Notes under the pieces: model-generated
Database searches by the model: none
The model's input: only the letters and a program-made list of their open reading frames with translations
What the model was told of the DNA's origin: nothing
Made by a program: the position numbers and the translations under genes
Shown: piece after piece, positions 34,588-45,118 of the stretch
How positions within the stretch are numbered: the stretch's first letter is position 1
How the letters are laid out: every line of letters begins with the position of its first letter
Source: CAZKBP01 sp964551015
GTDB taxonomy: Bacteria > Bacteroidota > Bacteroidia > Cytophagales > Microscillaceae
Direction of reading: 5' to 3'
Length of the DNA: 64,000 bases
Assembly (NCBI GenBank): GCA_964551015.1
Contig: CAZKBP010000024.1
Span: forward strand, 1-64,000

Positions 34588-35352
34588 ATGAGTAGACCAT
34601 TTTCAGAAAAAGTAGCACTCATCACGGGAGCCGCCTCAGGGATTGGCAGATCTGCCGCCTTGGCCTTTGCCGGAATGGGAGCCAAAGTAGTTGTATCTGA
34701 TATTAACGAGGCAGGAGGGAACGAAACCGTGCAATTGATTGAACAGATGGGGGGGCAAAGTTTTTTCCAAAAAACAGATGTATCTGACCTGGCACAAGTA
34801 GAACAACTTATCTCCGAAGCAGTCCAAAAATATGGCAGATTAGATTTCGGAATCAATAATGCCGGAATAGGTGGAATGTGGAGCCGTACAGTAGAGTATC
34901 CCGCAGAAGATTACCGGAAAGTAATCGCTGTTAACCAAGATGGGGTTTTTTATTGTATGAAATACGAAATTGAACAAATGCTCAAGCAAGAAAGTGGGGG
35001 AGCCATTATCAATGTTTCATCTATCGCCGGGCTAAGAGGTTTGCCCAACAGTTCTGCTTACACGGCGAGCAAGCACGCGGTAATTGGGCTCACGAGAAGT
35101 GCCGCGGTAGAATACGCCAGAAATCAAATTCGGATCAATGCCATTTGTCCGGTTTTTACCCGTACCCCACTTTTTGAGAAAACCTTTGAAGTAGATCCAT
35201 CTTACGAGGAAAAACTATTGAGAAACATTCCCATGCGGCGTTATGGTCAGCCCCAAGATATTGCCGAAGCCATTATCTGGCTTTGCTCGGAGCAATCTTC
35301 TTTTGTCACTGGGCAAGCGATCGCTCTGGATGGGGGATTGACGGCACAATAA
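34588..35352 (+). CDS. SDR family oxidoreductase
   Basis: This 254-residue classical short-chain dehydrogenase has the cofactor motif TGAASGIG (residues 12-19), VVVSDIN for the adenosine ribose (Asp favours NAD), NNAG near 90, the catalytic Ser in NVSSIAG and YTASKH for Tyr-x3-Lys. The C-terminal GQAIALDGGLTAQ is typical. The substrate is unknown. Cyclic alcohol, glucose or 3-oxoacyl type dehydrogenases all fit. It starts at the ATG at 34588. Confidence 0.93.
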   Translation: MSRPFSEKVALITGAASGIGRSAALAFAGMGAKVVVSDINEAGGNETVQLIEQMGGQSFFQKTDVSDLAQVEQLISEAVQKYGRLDFGINNAGIGGMWSRTVEYPAEDYRKVIAVNQDGVFYCMKYEIEQMLKQESGGAIINVSSIAGLRGLPNSSAYTASKHAVIGLTRSAAVEYARNQIRINAICPVFTRTPLFEKTFEVDPSYEEKLLRNIPMRRYGQPQDIAEAIIWLCSEQSSFVTGQAIALDGGLTAQ

Positions 35353-35357
35353 AAAAA

Positions 35358-35389
35358 TCGGAGATCAGTACGTGGTGACTGATCTCCGA
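35358..35389. terminator. Strong hairpin between convergent SDR and Hsp20 genes
   Basis: A perfect 12-bp stem (35358-35369 with 35378-35389) closes an 8-nt loop. The minus strand has a run of seven T residues after it (complement of 35351-35357), so it best serves the Hsp20 gene, and it can also stop the SDR transcript. Confidence 0.85.
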
Positions 35390-35409
35390 CTTCATCTAAA
35401 AAAATTTGA

Positions 35410-35820
35410 TTATAAATTTCTAATGTCAATACGCTTAGGTAAGTCATTCATTCCTGACTTGAAAGGAGCGTAAACGTTGAGGGCTCCTTCTTCAAAGACA
35501 GCCTCGATCTTCTGTACGTCTACGTTGGCAGGGATCGGAAAATGTTGTACGAATGTCGGAATAACTACTTTTTTACCCTCTCGCTGCTGTACATAATCGC
35601 CCGAAAGCGTAGCATAAACAGTAAGACGGTCTTCATTAAGTTCAATATGATAATTGTCGCTATCGTAGGCTGGATTTCTGAAGCTAGCTACATAGCCACT
35701 TTCATTCATATCAAGCTCCATATTGGTCATCGTTACCCCTCCCTGAATGGTATTCATCAGGTCAATTTGCTCACCTAAATTCGCCAAATCATTTCTTTCT
35801 AATTTCATAGTTTCCTCCAT
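35410..35820 (-). CDS. Hsp20 / alpha-crystallin family small heat-shock protein
   Basis: This 136-residue protein has the alpha-crystallin domain from about residue 30 to 125. Blocks are MNESGYVASFRNPAYDSDNYHI, cut here as GYVASFRNPAY, then LTVYATLSGDY, VVIPTFVQHFPIPANVD and AVFEEGALNVYAPF. The C-terminal IDI is the I-x-I motif that docks neighbouring subunits. Such proteins are ATP-independent holdases in the cytoplasm. It is short but complete. No HrcA-type operator is visible upstream. Confidence 0.9.
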   Translation of the reverse strand: MEETMKLERNDLANLGEQIDLMNTIQGGVTMTNMELDMNESGYVASFRNPAYDSDNYHIELNEDRLTVYATLSGDYVQQREGKKVVIPTFVQHFPIPANVDVQKIEAVFEEGALNVYAPFKSGMNDLPKRIDIRNL

Positions 35821-35960
35821 AATTTAGTTCGTACCTCAATTAGGACAAAGGCCATACCAAGCTAAATATGGCAGATAAATGGCTTTTCTAGATGCCATTC
35901 TGTCGATAATGAAGGGGCTTTATGAGGCATCTTATGTCAAAATGGCTTCCCAAAAAAAGA

Positions 35961-35989
35961 AAAAAGCATTCCCTGAGAGAATGCTTTTT
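35961..35989 (-). terminator. Intrinsic terminator of the giant surface-protein gene
   Basis: AAAAAGCATTC pairs with GAATGCTTTTT (11-bp stem, 7-nt loop). On the minus strand a T-rich run (complement of 35952-35966) follows. It lies 71 bp downstream of the stop codon at 36060. Confidence 0.85.
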
Positions 35990-36059
35990 GTAAAATGATG
36001 GGTGGATTTATACCTCTGCCTGAGAAAACTCACGGCAGATAATCCATCCTGATAACTTT

Positions 36060-39000
36060 TTAATGCTTCACCAGCTTGGATTGATAAATCGTCAGTCCGT
36101 CTTGCAAGCGAATTAAATAAACCCCATTAGCCAAGTTTTGCAACCTCAAATTGATTCCCTTGTTCACAGTTTGCAAATTACCTTCTATATCCAAGACTAT
36201 ATTGCCTTGGCTATTGGTCAACTGCAAGTGTAGCTCTTGGTCAGGGTCTGACAATTGCCCCAATTCTAGTAAAATGGTCTCTTCACTTCGGATAGGATTA
36301 GGATAGAGGGCAACTCCCGGCTGGGCTTGTCCTTCGGCTGGGACAAAAACTACCGTTCCCATAGGTGAAGAACCTTGGGCATTGACTTGCAAAAGGCGAT
36401 AATAGCTAGATTCAGGTGCTTGGTAATCAATAAATTGATAGTCATTTACCTCTTCCGAATGGCCAGCTCCATCCACAGAGCCAATCGTACTAAAATCATT
36501 TAGATCGAGACTTTTTTGTATTTCATAGCTAAGAATGCCTGCTTCTCTACTCGTTTGCCAATGGAGAGCCACTTGATCTTCATTCAATCGGGTTCCCGTA
36601 AAAGTGGTGAGGCTTACCGGTAGTGGTAGGTCCACCTCACCAGCAGACCAGGTAGAAAACCGAGGTATATTGCTTTGAAAAAGCGTGTTGGCTGCGGGGT
36701 CTACAAGAGAAGACCTCTGTGGCCTCCAGGCCGTACCATCAAAGCGGAAGAGAATCAAATTATTCTCATTCAAACCTGTTTCGGTAACTTCGGCATCAAA
36801 GTAGTTGAATACGAGCGTGGCATTCAGATCGTCAGTTCTTCCCTGAGGATTAATGACATAGTAGCGTTTAATTCCCTCGTTGACATCACCTTGGCGAGTA
36901 TGCCCTCTGCGAACCTGAATACCTGTCAGGTCGGTGGTATTGCCGATGGTAATTTCTGCTCCCAGATTGGCTATGTTGATCCCTGCGGCGAGGTCAGCCA
37001 CAATGTTGGTACTACCTCCGGCCAAGGTACGGGTAGCCAAAATAGACCCTGTTTCCCCGAGGATACGACTGACTGGTCTTTCTCCTATAATCGTACCTGT
37101 TTCTCCCAAATCAAGGACTCTACCGTTCAATTTAAGGTTTCCTTGCACCATTTCCAGCGTATTCGTAATGATGAGCGGTACATTGCCTCGCATAGAAGCT
37201 CCCAAAGGATTGTCTATGATCAAACTACCAACACTTCTGAGTAGCCCGGGGACTGGCTGTTCATCCGTTCCAGCCAGACGCAATGCCCCTCGGATATCTG
37301 AGCTATTGTCTGAGAATTGCTCGAGAAGCCCACTCAGTACTAATTCTCCTCCCTCTTCCACGATCAAAACTGTACTTTGCTCCAGTACAATTCTATTGAT
37401 GGCGAAGCTTTCTGTATTTTGAATGCGAGGGGTTTTGAATCCTGCTAAATTATTAGGGATAATCACGCTCGCTTCGAGGTCATTGGGTACGTCGGTCGGG
37501 CTCCAGTTATTGGGGTCGCTCCAAGCGTCAGTAGCTCCCAAGCCCGTCCAGATGAAGGTTACATTGAATCTATTAGGATCACTAGAAACCAAAAAGTCAT
37601 CGGGGTTTGGTTCGGCCATAGTTGGCGTCATAGGTTTGGTCAAGGCAATAAAGCCCGTCGTCGCATCTGGTACTGTAGCCACGATACGGCGACTATTCAC
37701 TACGCGATAGGTAGCGGAGACACCATTGAACTGAACATCCGAAACGCTCGTAAAATTATTTCCTGTAATGATTACTTCACTTCCTACTTCACCATTGATA
37801 GGATCAAAACTGGTGATAACAGGCTCCATATAAGGGAGTACATCAAAGGGCTGAGCAGTAACGGCAGAATCTGTGCCAGGTACAAAGATGGTAATGGGGC
37901 CATCTTCGGCACTGTCTGGTACAATTACGGTGAGGCTGTTGTCTGCGTTTACTGTAAAATCAGCCTCTTTGCCATCAAAAAACTGCACACTGCTCACTTG
38001 CGTGAAATTATCTCCTGTGATCAAGACAGGAGTGCCGATTTCACCCGCTTTGGGAGTAAAGTCAATCGTCAGTGGTGGGAAGGGCATCACGCGGAAAGGC
38101 TCCGGACCCGTGGCCGTACCTCCAGTCGTAGTAACGGTAATCTCACCAGAAGCTAACTCACTAGGCACAATCACTTGAAGCTCAGTAGCTGTAAAGCTGG
38201 AGATAGTAGCAGGAATATCATTGAATCTTACCTGAGTATCGTCCAGACGGAAGTTGGTTCCAGTAATTGTGATGGTTGCACCTAGGGTGTCTTCTTTCAA
38301 TGTAAAATCATCAATCGTGGGTGGAGGAATGAAAGTAAACACTCCTGCAGAAGTCACACTTTCGGCTGGGTTGTTATTATTGTTGGTAACGGTAATATTG
38401 CCCGAGACTTCCGTAGTAGGGCCTGCATCTACGATTGCATTAATTTGGGTGGCACTCACGGCCACAGCAGAGGCAATCGGGATGCCTGGAATTTCAACCG
38501 AAGTCATATTGGTTAAATTGGCACCTTGAATACTGATTTGTGTTCCCGCTCCCCCTAGGGCAGGAGAGAAGCTGTAGAGCGTGGGTTCTACTACAAAACT
38601 GCCAGCCGTATTATCAGTCCCTCCTAGGGTATTGAGGGTAATCAGCCCAGTGATAGCTTCCGGGGACACGGTTGCGTACACGGTATCAAGTGTCCCGAGA
38701 GTACTCACGTAAAAATCAAATTGCTGCACGCCACCAATCTCTACACCAATCAGTTCACCCAAGTCTTCTCCATAAATTTTGATTTCTGTTCCCACTGGCC
38801 CGTTATTAGGAGTAAAACCTGTAATATTTGGTGGAGGAATATAGGTGAAAATTTCTTCTGTTACGGCGATGCCATTGGTATCGGTACGAGCCGTAATTAC
38901 ACCGGTTGCCCCAGCTCCGACCGTGGCACGAATCCGATCACTTCCTTGGAATTGAAATGGCGCCTGAGACACCGCGGTACCGAAGTCCACATCTACGGGC

Positions 39001-42000
39001 GCATTAACCCCTACCAAATTACTACCTAGAATCGTGACTGCCGTGCCTGTACCTGCCTTGGCGGGGAAGAAATTATAAAGACGAGGAATTACCTGAAAAA
39101 TATCGGTACTAGAGGCTTCACCCCCCGGAGTAATTACTTTGATAATACCGTCAATCGCCCCCTCTGGTACTAATACCTCGATCGTATTATCATCAATCAC
39201 GGTGAAATTAGGTGTGGCAGCCTCATCAAAAAACTCTATCGAGGTGGTTTCTGTAAGATTGGTTCCCGTAATGGTCAAGGTCGACCTAGCCGTGTCAATC
39301 TTCGGGTTAAAATCAGTGAGCGTAGGGGGAGGAATAATGGTAAAATCCTCAGGGCTTGCGATCGTGTCATTGCCAATCACCACCCGAATGGGTGCAGTAC
39401 CAAATGGAGCTGTATTGGGAACCGTGGCCCGAATCAAGATATTGCTCTCAAGGGTCAAGTTCGTACCGATCGCTGTACCACCGAAGAGGACTTGGTCGGC
39501 ATTTCCGATATTAGTTCCCAGAATGATTACCTCCACATCACGACCTCCAATTTCGGGTTCAAAACTACTGATACTAGGCAATACGCGGAAATCCTCTGCT
39601 GAAAAGGCATTGCCGCCGCCCGTTACGACTTGAATAGGGCCGTCAATGGCTGTCTCCGGCACTGCTACTTTGATAGTCGTATCGTTGACGATGACAAAAC
39701 CCGCCAGCGGTGCTTCGGCGAAATTCACCTCCAAAAGACCAATTAAATCCTGCCCTATGATCGTGATGGTATCGCCAGCATTTCCAGCGGCAGGTGTGAA
39801 GCTACTGATGCTTGGCGTGGGAATGTCCACTGTAAAATCATCTGTGCTGATACCTGTTCCTCTGGGAGTAGTTACACTAATCGGGCCGGTGGTGGCAAAG
39901 TCAGGTACTACTACGCTCAGGGTTTGGTCGTCAATGACTGTAAAGTCGGTAGCAGAAGCTCCATTGAAGGTGATCTGAGAAGTTCCTAAAAACCCTAAAC
40001 CTCGGATGGTGATGGTAGAACGCAAAGGAGCAATTACGGGATCAAACTCGGTAATCACAGGAGCATCTGTGAGAATAGCACCAAACTCATAAGCTCCAAG
40101 ATCACGGGTATTCACCACAGCCAGACCTCTTTGATCCGTAGTGCTGGGATTGATCGCCTCGGGATTATCCACTGCTGCACTTGTATCGGCCAGTGCCATC
40201 GTGAGGGTCGGACCTCCGTTGGCAGCTAAGGGAGAGAGGGCAGGGTCTTGAACAGAAACGGTATCAGGTGCGAAGCTATCTAGGCTTCCGTTCCAGCGGG
40301 TAGGCGGGAAAAGGATATTAGCACCTCCTGTAAAGTTAGCAGGGCCTGCCAGTTGATGCCCTTCAAACTCAAAGTCAGAGGTATTATTAGAGAAAATGCT
40401 ATTGTTAACCACTACATTATTGTTGGTAGCTCCGAAGAGGGCTCCCCCAAAATGTGCTGATTGGTTGTTGGCAAAAGTGATATGGTTTAGGGTAAAATCC
40501 CCTCCATAATCTGCCGAAGAAATCGCCAGTGCTCCACCGAGTGAGGCATTGGGTCTGAGCACCCTATTTCCCTCGAAGGTACAGTTTTCAATCAAAGCAC
40601 CTCCTCCGGTGATAGTCCACACGGCCCCTCCTTGTTTCTGAGCAGAATTAGCATTGAAGGTAGAATTCCTGATGATTAAGTTTTGGGCTGGATCATTTGT
40701 ATTGTTATTGTAATCATCTTCCACGTGGAAAATGGCTCCTCCATTACCATTCTGGGTGCTAATGAGCTGATTACGCTCGAAGGTGGAACGGTCAATCAAC
40801 ACTTGATTCCGACGACTATCTGAAACAACCGTGTAAAGTGCTCCTCCCTCGTGCTTGGCTTGATTGGCTCGGAAGCTAGCACCACAGATTTCCAAACGGT
40901 GATCTTGGGTATTAGCCTGGTCCCATAGGTCAATTCCATCCAAGTAGACGGCTCCACCTGTACCCGAAAGAAAACCCTCTGGCCCTGCTGCCTCGTTTTC
41001 GCTAAAATCAGAATTAACAATAATTACCTGACTACCAATACTAGCGATCGCTCCTCCCACATTGGCCGTATTGCCTCTGAATTCACATTCAGAAACAATC
41101 AAATTGCGGAGGCGATAGCCATAAATAGCTCCACCGCCACGCTCCGCCGTGTTGATCTGAGTAATGGTATTGTTTTCAAAAACTACGTCTATCACGCTGA
41201 GTTCACCGCCTCCATTACCCGTGATACCACTACCAAGCAGAATAGCACCACCACTCTCCGCGAATAAGTCTCCCCCAGCAGGAGCCTGACCATTAATCAG
41301 ACGAATATGCTGTAAGGTAAAATCAATGCCTTCATCTACATTAAAAATTCGGGAGTTATTCTGAGCATCTAAGGTAAGCACAGAACCTCCGTCAAAAACT
41401 GTATTTTTCTCTACTTTAAGTTCTTGCGTGATGGTCACGGTGAGCGAGTCTGTTCCGCAATCACAGATGATATTTCCACCTCCGGCTAGTACGTTGCGCA
41501 AGGCATCTTCCGTACAGCTTTCTGGAGTTCCATCTCCCAAGATCGCATCTGGAGTGGCTATAATCACGGGGGCATAGTCAGTGCTAGCAATACCACAAGC
41601 CCCATCTGTGAAGGTCGTGGCTCCGGCGGGGTTGCTAAACTCTTCATTTTCTCCTCCTTCGGCTTTAACTCGGTAGTAATAGGTGGTCTTGCTGGTCAAT
41701 CCCACATCCTGATAAGTAGTTGCATCAGTGCCGACCGTAGCAATCTCTTCAAAATTGAAAGGAGTATGGATAGAACGCTCAATCACGAAACCATTTTCAT
41801 TATCAGAATTATCATCCCAGGTCAAGTCAATCGTACTAGTAGTGGCATTTTGTGCCACTAGGTTGGTTGGTACGTTGACAGTGAATCCATCGGCATCAAA
41901 CTCGTAGGCACCAATATCGCAGTTGGTACCTGCGTTGGCTCCGGCAGACCCTCGTAATAAGCCTCGCTGATCTCTGGTAGTACCTCCACAAGGAGGGATC

Positions 42001-43484
42001 ACATCCAGCGCGGGGCTACCCGGTAGGAGCGCCATGGTTTGAGTAGGCCCACCGTTGAATTGAAGTGGCCCCAGCATGGGGTCTGCAAATATCATGGTAT
42101 TGGGAGTACAGCGGAAATCGTTGATTCCATTTGGCAAGGGAGGGGGGAATTGAATATTATTACTACCTGAGTAACTACGACGACAACTAACCGAGTTGTT
42201 TCCTCTACCTCCTACTCTATTGTTGTAGAAGATGGTATTATTTACATTGAGATTAAGGTTAGGGCTTTGGATTCCCCCTCCTCCCAAGCGAGCAAAGTTT
42301 TGAGCAATCGTACAAAAGCGGATATCCACGTCTGGCTGAAAGATATACATAGCGCCACCATACTCGTTAGAGCTGTTGTTGTAGAAAGTACAATTCTCTA
42401 CCGAGGCAATAGGATTATCTCCAGTTCTTTCCACAGCATCAATCCAGAGGCCACCTCCTAGCTTTTCGGTCGAGTTACTGTTAAAAAGGCAGCCCGAGAT
42501 CGTGGTACGTACTGTATTCGGCCCCGTGGGGCCATCTACGGGGCTAGGGTTAGATCCGCAATAAAGTCCTGCTCCAAAGCCTGCACATTTATTATTTTGG
42601 AAGGTACAGTTTTCTACGATGATAATATTATTCAGGTAGCCGAAGAGTTGAACACCCCCACCACCACCGCTGATTCCTTCCACGCGCTGGCCTCGGATGG
42701 GATCAGTGCCAATACCCGCCAAATTCTCCTCTACCACGCAGTTTCGCATAATCAAGTGGCCTTGTGTTGGGAAATTATCAGTCCTACCGCCGTCTGCGTA
42801 AATAGCTCCTCCGGATACATCCCGACTGAGTGGGCTGGAGATGACATTTTGTCTGAGTAAGCAATTCTCTAAGGAAAGATTGGCGAGTACATTGTAGATA
42901 GCACCTCCGAGGCGCGTGGCTTTATTACCGATGAATGCTGTATTTTTGATTTCTACTTCGCAGAATATACCGATAAAGATGGCTCCTCCGTATCTTACTA
43001 AGGCTTCGTTTTGAATGAACTCACAACCATCAATCAACACGGTACTTCGGAAATTGAAAAAGGCGGCTCCACCTCCATTGACGTTGGTAGCTCCATTCTC
43101 AAAGGTGATATCGTAGAGCTCCGTTCTCGACCCTGCATCTGAGGTAAGCAAACGAAACAGGGGGGCACCATCCGAGCGACGAATGCGGGCGCCTCTTCCT
43201 CTAATCACCAAATGTGTGCTCTCGGCAATAGGAGGAAGGCCAACCGGGCCTGTGTTGAATCCTGCGTTGATATGGGATGACAGATAAGGACGGTTGAGTA
43301 CATAGAGTCCGTCTTCTGCCAAGAAAATGGTATCCACTAATTCGGTCAAATTAGCTTGTTCCATAGCCGCGATGAGCGCATTGACATTCCCATCTGGAAT
43401 CGTAAATGTTTGTTGTGCTCGAGCACGCCAGCAAAAGATGCTGGTGATCAGGAACAAAAGTAAAGTAAGTCTGGTTTTTGCCAT
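36060..43484 (-). CDS. Giant T9SS surface protein: two beta-helices, ten IPT/TIG domains
   Basis: This 2474-residue exported protein has a signal peptide (1-23). Two right-handed beta-helix regions (about 25-530 and 640-1130) each end in a choice-of-anchor Q type motif (CDIGAYEF, DLGAYEFG). A fibronectin type III domain lies between them (about 540-625). Ten IPT/TIG immunoglobulin-like repeats follow (about 1140-1930), each opening like PSISSFTPAAGNAGDTITI. The C-terminus has a further beta-rich region, then LYPNPIRSEE and a type IX sorting domain ending KLVKH. It is probably an outer-membrane or secreted adhesin or polysaccharide-binding protein. Function is inferred from architecture only. 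A terminator follows; no consensus promoter is seen. Confidence 0.92.
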   Translation of the reverse strand: MAKTRLTLLLFLITSIFCWRARAQQTFTIPDGNVNALIAAMEQANLTELVDTIFLAEDGLYVLNRPYLSSHINAGFNTGPVGLPPIAESTHLVIRGRGARIRRSDGAPLFRLLTSDAGSRTELYDITFENGATNVNGGGAAFFNFRSTVLIDGCEFIQNEALVRYGGAIFIGIFCEVEIKNTAFIGNKATRLGGAIYNVLANLSLENCLLRQNVISSPLSRDVSGGAIYADGGRTDNFPTQGHLIMRNCVVEENLAGIGTDPIRGQRVEGISGGGGGVQLFGYLNNIIIVENCTFQNNKCAGFGAGLYCGSNPSPVDGPTGPNTVRTTISGCLFNSNSTEKLGGGLWIDAVERTGDNPIASVENCTFYNNSSNEYGGAMYIFQPDVDIRFCTIAQNFARLGGGGIQSPNLNLNVNNTIFYNNRVGGRGNNSVSCRRSYSGSNNIQFPPPLPNGINDFRCTPNTMIFADPMLGPLQFNGGPTQTMALLPGSPALDVIPPCGGTTRDQRGLLRGSAGANAGTNCDIGAYEFDADGFTVNVPTNLVAQNATTSTIDLTWDDNSDNENGFVIERSIHTPFNFEEIATVGTDATTYQDVGLTSKTTYYYRVKAEGGENEEFSNPAGATTFTDGACGIASTDYAPVIIATPDAILGDGTPESCTEDALRNVLAGGGNIICDCGTDSLTVTITQELKVEKNTVFDGGSVLTLDAQNNSRIFNVDEGIDFTLQHIRLINGQAPAGGDLFAESGGAILLGSGITGNGGGELSVIDVVFENNTITQINTAERGGGAIYGYRLRNLIVSECEFRGNTANVGGAIASIGSQVIIVNSDFSENEAAGPEGFLSGTGGAVYLDGIDLWDQANTQDHRLEICGASFRANQAKHEGGALYTVVSDSRRNQVLIDRSTFERNQLISTQNGNGGAIFHVEDDYNNNTNDPAQNLIIRNSTFNANSAQKQGGAVWTITGGGALIENCTFEGNRVLRPNASLGGALAISSADYGGDFTLNHITFANNQSAHFGGALFGATNNNVVVNNSIFSNNTSDFEFEGHQLAGPANFTGGANILFPPTRWNGSLDSFAPDTVSVQDPALSPLAANGGPTLTMALADTSAAVDNPEAINPSTTDQRGLAVVNTRDLGAYEFGAILTDAPVITEFDPVIAPLRSTITIRGLGFLGTSQITFNGASATDFTVIDDQTLSVVVPDFATTGPISVTTPRGTGISTDDFTVDIPTPSISSFTPAAGNAGDTITIIGQDLIGLLEVNFAEAPLAGFVIVNDTTIKVAVPETAIDGPIQVVTGGGNAFSAEDFRVLPSISSFEPEIGGRDVEVIILGTNIGNADQVLFGGTAIGTNLTLESNILIRATVPNTAPFGTAPIRVVIGNDTIASPEDFTIIPPPTLTDFNPKIDTARSTLTITGTNLTETTSIEFFDEAATPNFTVIDDNTIEVLVPEGAIDGIIKVITPGGEASSTDIFQVIPRLYNFFPAKAGTGTAVTILGSNLVGVNAPVDVDFGTAVSQAPFQFQGSDRIRATVGAGATGVITARTDTNGIAVTEEIFTYIPPPNITGFTPNNGPVGTEIKIYGEDLGELIGVEIGGVQQFDFYVSTLGTLDTVYATVSPEAITGLITLNTLGGTDNTAGSFVVEPTLYSFSPALGGAGTQISIQGANLTNMTSVEIPGIPIASAVAVSATQINAIVDAGPTTEVSGNITVTNNNNNPAESVTSAGVFTFIPPPTIDDFTLKEDTLGATITITGTNFRLDDTQVRFNDIPATISSFTATELQVIVPSELASGEITVTTTGGTATGPEPFRVMPFPPLTIDFTPKAGEIGTPVLITGDNFTQVSSVQFFDGKEADFTVNADNSLTVIVPDSAEDGPITIFVPGTDSAVTAQPFDVLPYMEPVITSFDPINGEVGSEVIITGNNFTSVSDVQFNGVSATYRVVNSRRIVATVPDATTGFIALTKPMTPTMAEPNPDDFLVSSDPNRFNVTFIWTGLGATDAWSDPNNWSPTDVPNDLEASVIIPNNLAGFKTPRIQNTESFAINRIVLEQSTVLIVEEGGELVLSGLLEQFSDNSSDIRGALRLAGTDEQPVPGLLRSVGSLIIDNPLGASMRGNVPLIITNTLEMVQGNLKLNGRVLDLGETGTIIGERPVSRILGETGSILATRTLAGGSTNIVADLAAGINIANLGAEITIGNTTDLTGIQVRRGHTRQGDVNEGIKRYYVINPQGRTDDLNATLVFNYFDAEVTETGLNENNLILFRFDGTAWRPQRSSLVDPAANTLFQSNIPRFSTWSAGEVDLPLPVSLTTFTGTRLNEDQVALHWQTSREAGILSYEIQKSLDLNDFSTIGSVDGAGHSEEVNDYQFIDYQAPESSYYRLLQVNAQGSSPMGTVVFVPAEGQAQPGVALYPNPIRSEETILLELGQLSDPDQELHLQLTNSQGNIVLDIEGNLQTVNKGINLRLQNLANGVYLIRLQDGLTIYQSKLVKH

Positions 43485-44022
43485 CTTTAAAAAAGATTTG
43501 TGTTTAGGAATAATTTCTTTGATTATAAGTCAACTTATGATTGAGCGGGTTCTCGCACTTAGAAAATAAAATATGAACTATCTAATTTGCTCAAGTACAT
43601 CGCATCATGCAGCCATTAGCCTCTACCAAAAATGGTAGCGCAAGAGCCGGAGACGAAGTAGAATCTATGATAATCTTACATAGTGATTCTAGAAACGACT
43701 AAGAAAAGTAATAACTTTATGATGATTCTTACCCAAAAGCTTACAAGAACGCATAGATGTTGGTTATAGTGAAGAATGTTGTCCCACAGGTCTTCTCAAG
43801 AATAATTAATCAAACAAATACTACATAACACAACTGTGGGAGAGGATACAGCTTTGGAATAAGTTTGGAGATAGTTTTCTGATATACAAATTTCGGGATA
43901 TCAACCTGTAAAATCAAATAAAAACACGGATTATTCTAGGGAAAAAGTTCGTGATTTATTAGAATAATACCTTTCTTTATAGGAAAAGTGAATTTTATAA
44001 GTTTCTTGGACATGTTTATTGT
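43485..44022. other. 538-bp intergenic region
   Basis: No coding sequence or RNA gene is recognised. It must hold the promoter of the giant surface-protein gene, near 43485-43600, but no TTTG/TAnnTTTG pair stands out. A short inverted repeat, ATAAGT-CA-ACTTAT, is at 43525-43538. The right end holds the likely ftsX terminator at 43930-43968. Confidence 0.5.
43930..43968 (-). terminator. Probable ftsX terminator
   Basis: ATTATTCTA (43930-43938) is perfectly complementary to TAGAATAAT (43960-43968). The minus strand then reads CCGTGTTTTTATTTG. The stem is AT-rich with a 21-nt loop, so it is a weak example. It lies 55 bp past the ftsX stop codon. Confidence 0.4.
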
Positions 44023-44916
44023 CTAACGATACAATTCATCCAAAGAAGAATGTAAGTGTTTTCTTACGGATCGGTAGGAACTCAGCCCTCCAATACAAGC
44101 CCCCAGTAGAATTAAGCCAAGAGACAAAATTATCAAATCAATCCAGCTAAAGAGTAAATTCAGCTCTATGATCTGGCTTTGCATATATTTCAAAAAACCA
44201 AAGAGCAGAACAAAGGCCAACACGCCACTGGTAGCTCCTTGTACCAAAGCCCTCTGCAAAAAAGGTTTCTGGATAAAATGATCGGTGGCTCCTACCAACT
44301 GCATGCTCCGAATCAGAAAACGCTGCGAAAACAACGCGATCCGGATGGTGTTATCAATCAAAACCACAACGGTTAGCAGCATAAAGAAACCAAACAGGAG
44401 AAGAAAAAGACTAATGGCTCCCAGATTTTGATTGATGCGATCTACCATGTTTTTGACATAGCTCACTTCATAGATCTGAGGATGCGCTTCCAAATCTTGC
44501 TGAATGCGGGTGAGTTGGTCAGATTCGTAAAACTCAGCTTTGACCTTGACCAAGTAAGAATCTCTCAAAGGATTATCTCCTAAAAACTGGCTAAAGTCTT
44601 CCCCCGTATCTTTGATAAAAGCTTTCTTTGCTTGTTGTTTGGAAATGTACTCGATAGATTGATCGCCCGCTTTGACAAAATTTTGCTCTGCCAACAACAG
44701 ACGAATTTGCTCCTTGGCCGAAGAGGTTAAATTTCTCTCCAAAAATACTTGAATCTCTAAGGTACTTCTCACCAGCAAACTCAACTGGCGAGCCTGTAAA
44801 ATCAAAAGGCCACTTAGACCGAAAATAAATAGTGCCAAGGTAACACTGATGATTACATTGGCAGAAAGTACCTGAATTTGTCTGTGGGTTGCTTTATGTG
44901 CTTGTGAGTTGTTCAA
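44023..44916 (-). CDS. ftsX: Cell division protein FtsX
   Basis: This 297-residue protein has the FtsX topology. One helix is at about 19-41 and an extracytoplasmic domain at 42-170 holds IEVQVFLE-type and YISKQQAKKAF blocks. Three more helices are at about 171-195, 223-246 and 257-280, with the MQLVGAT block between helices 2 and 3. With the ATPase FtsE it forms a membrane complex that activates cell-wall hydrolases at the septum. No ftsE gene is adjacent, which is usual in Bacteroidota. It is downstream of the anti-sigma gene but separated by a terminator. Confidence 0.93.
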   Translation of the reverse strand: MNNSQAHKATHRQIQVLSANVIISVTLALFIFGLSGLLILQARQLSLLVRSTLEIQVFLERNLTSSAKEQIRLLLAEQNFVKAGDQSIEYISKQQAKKAFIKDTGEDFSQFLGDNPLRDSYLVKVKAEFYESDQLTRIQQDLEAHPQIYEVSYVKNMVDRINQNLGAISLFLLLFGFFMLLTVVVLIDNTIRIALFSQRFLIRSMQLVGATDHFIQKPFLQRALVQGATSGVLAFVLLFGFLKYMQSQIIELNLLFSWIDLIILSLGLILLGACIGGLSSYRSVRKHLHSSLDELYR

Positions 44917-45061
44917 ATGTAATAGGCAGAAAACAGAAATTTTTTAGGATAATATGCTCACAACTAGCATGTACAAGCACAAAGATAAGGATATTTAGGT
45001 AATTGATAACATAGGTAGACAGCCATTGACCGAACACAGTCAATTTGTAGCTATAAAAAAG

Positions 45062-45098
45062 CAAAAAGGCCTTAAGATTTTGTCTTAAAGCCTTTTTG
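45062..45098 (-). terminator. Intrinsic terminator after anti-sigma gene
   Basis: A 16-bp stem with one mismatch (45062-45077 with 45083-45098) closes a TTTTG loop. On the minus strand TTTTTGCTTTTTT follows. It lies about 20 bp past the stop codon at 45119 and separates the sigma operon from ftsX. Confidence 0.88.
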
Positions 45099-45118
45099 TG
45101 CAAATCGTCAAAGGGTTA

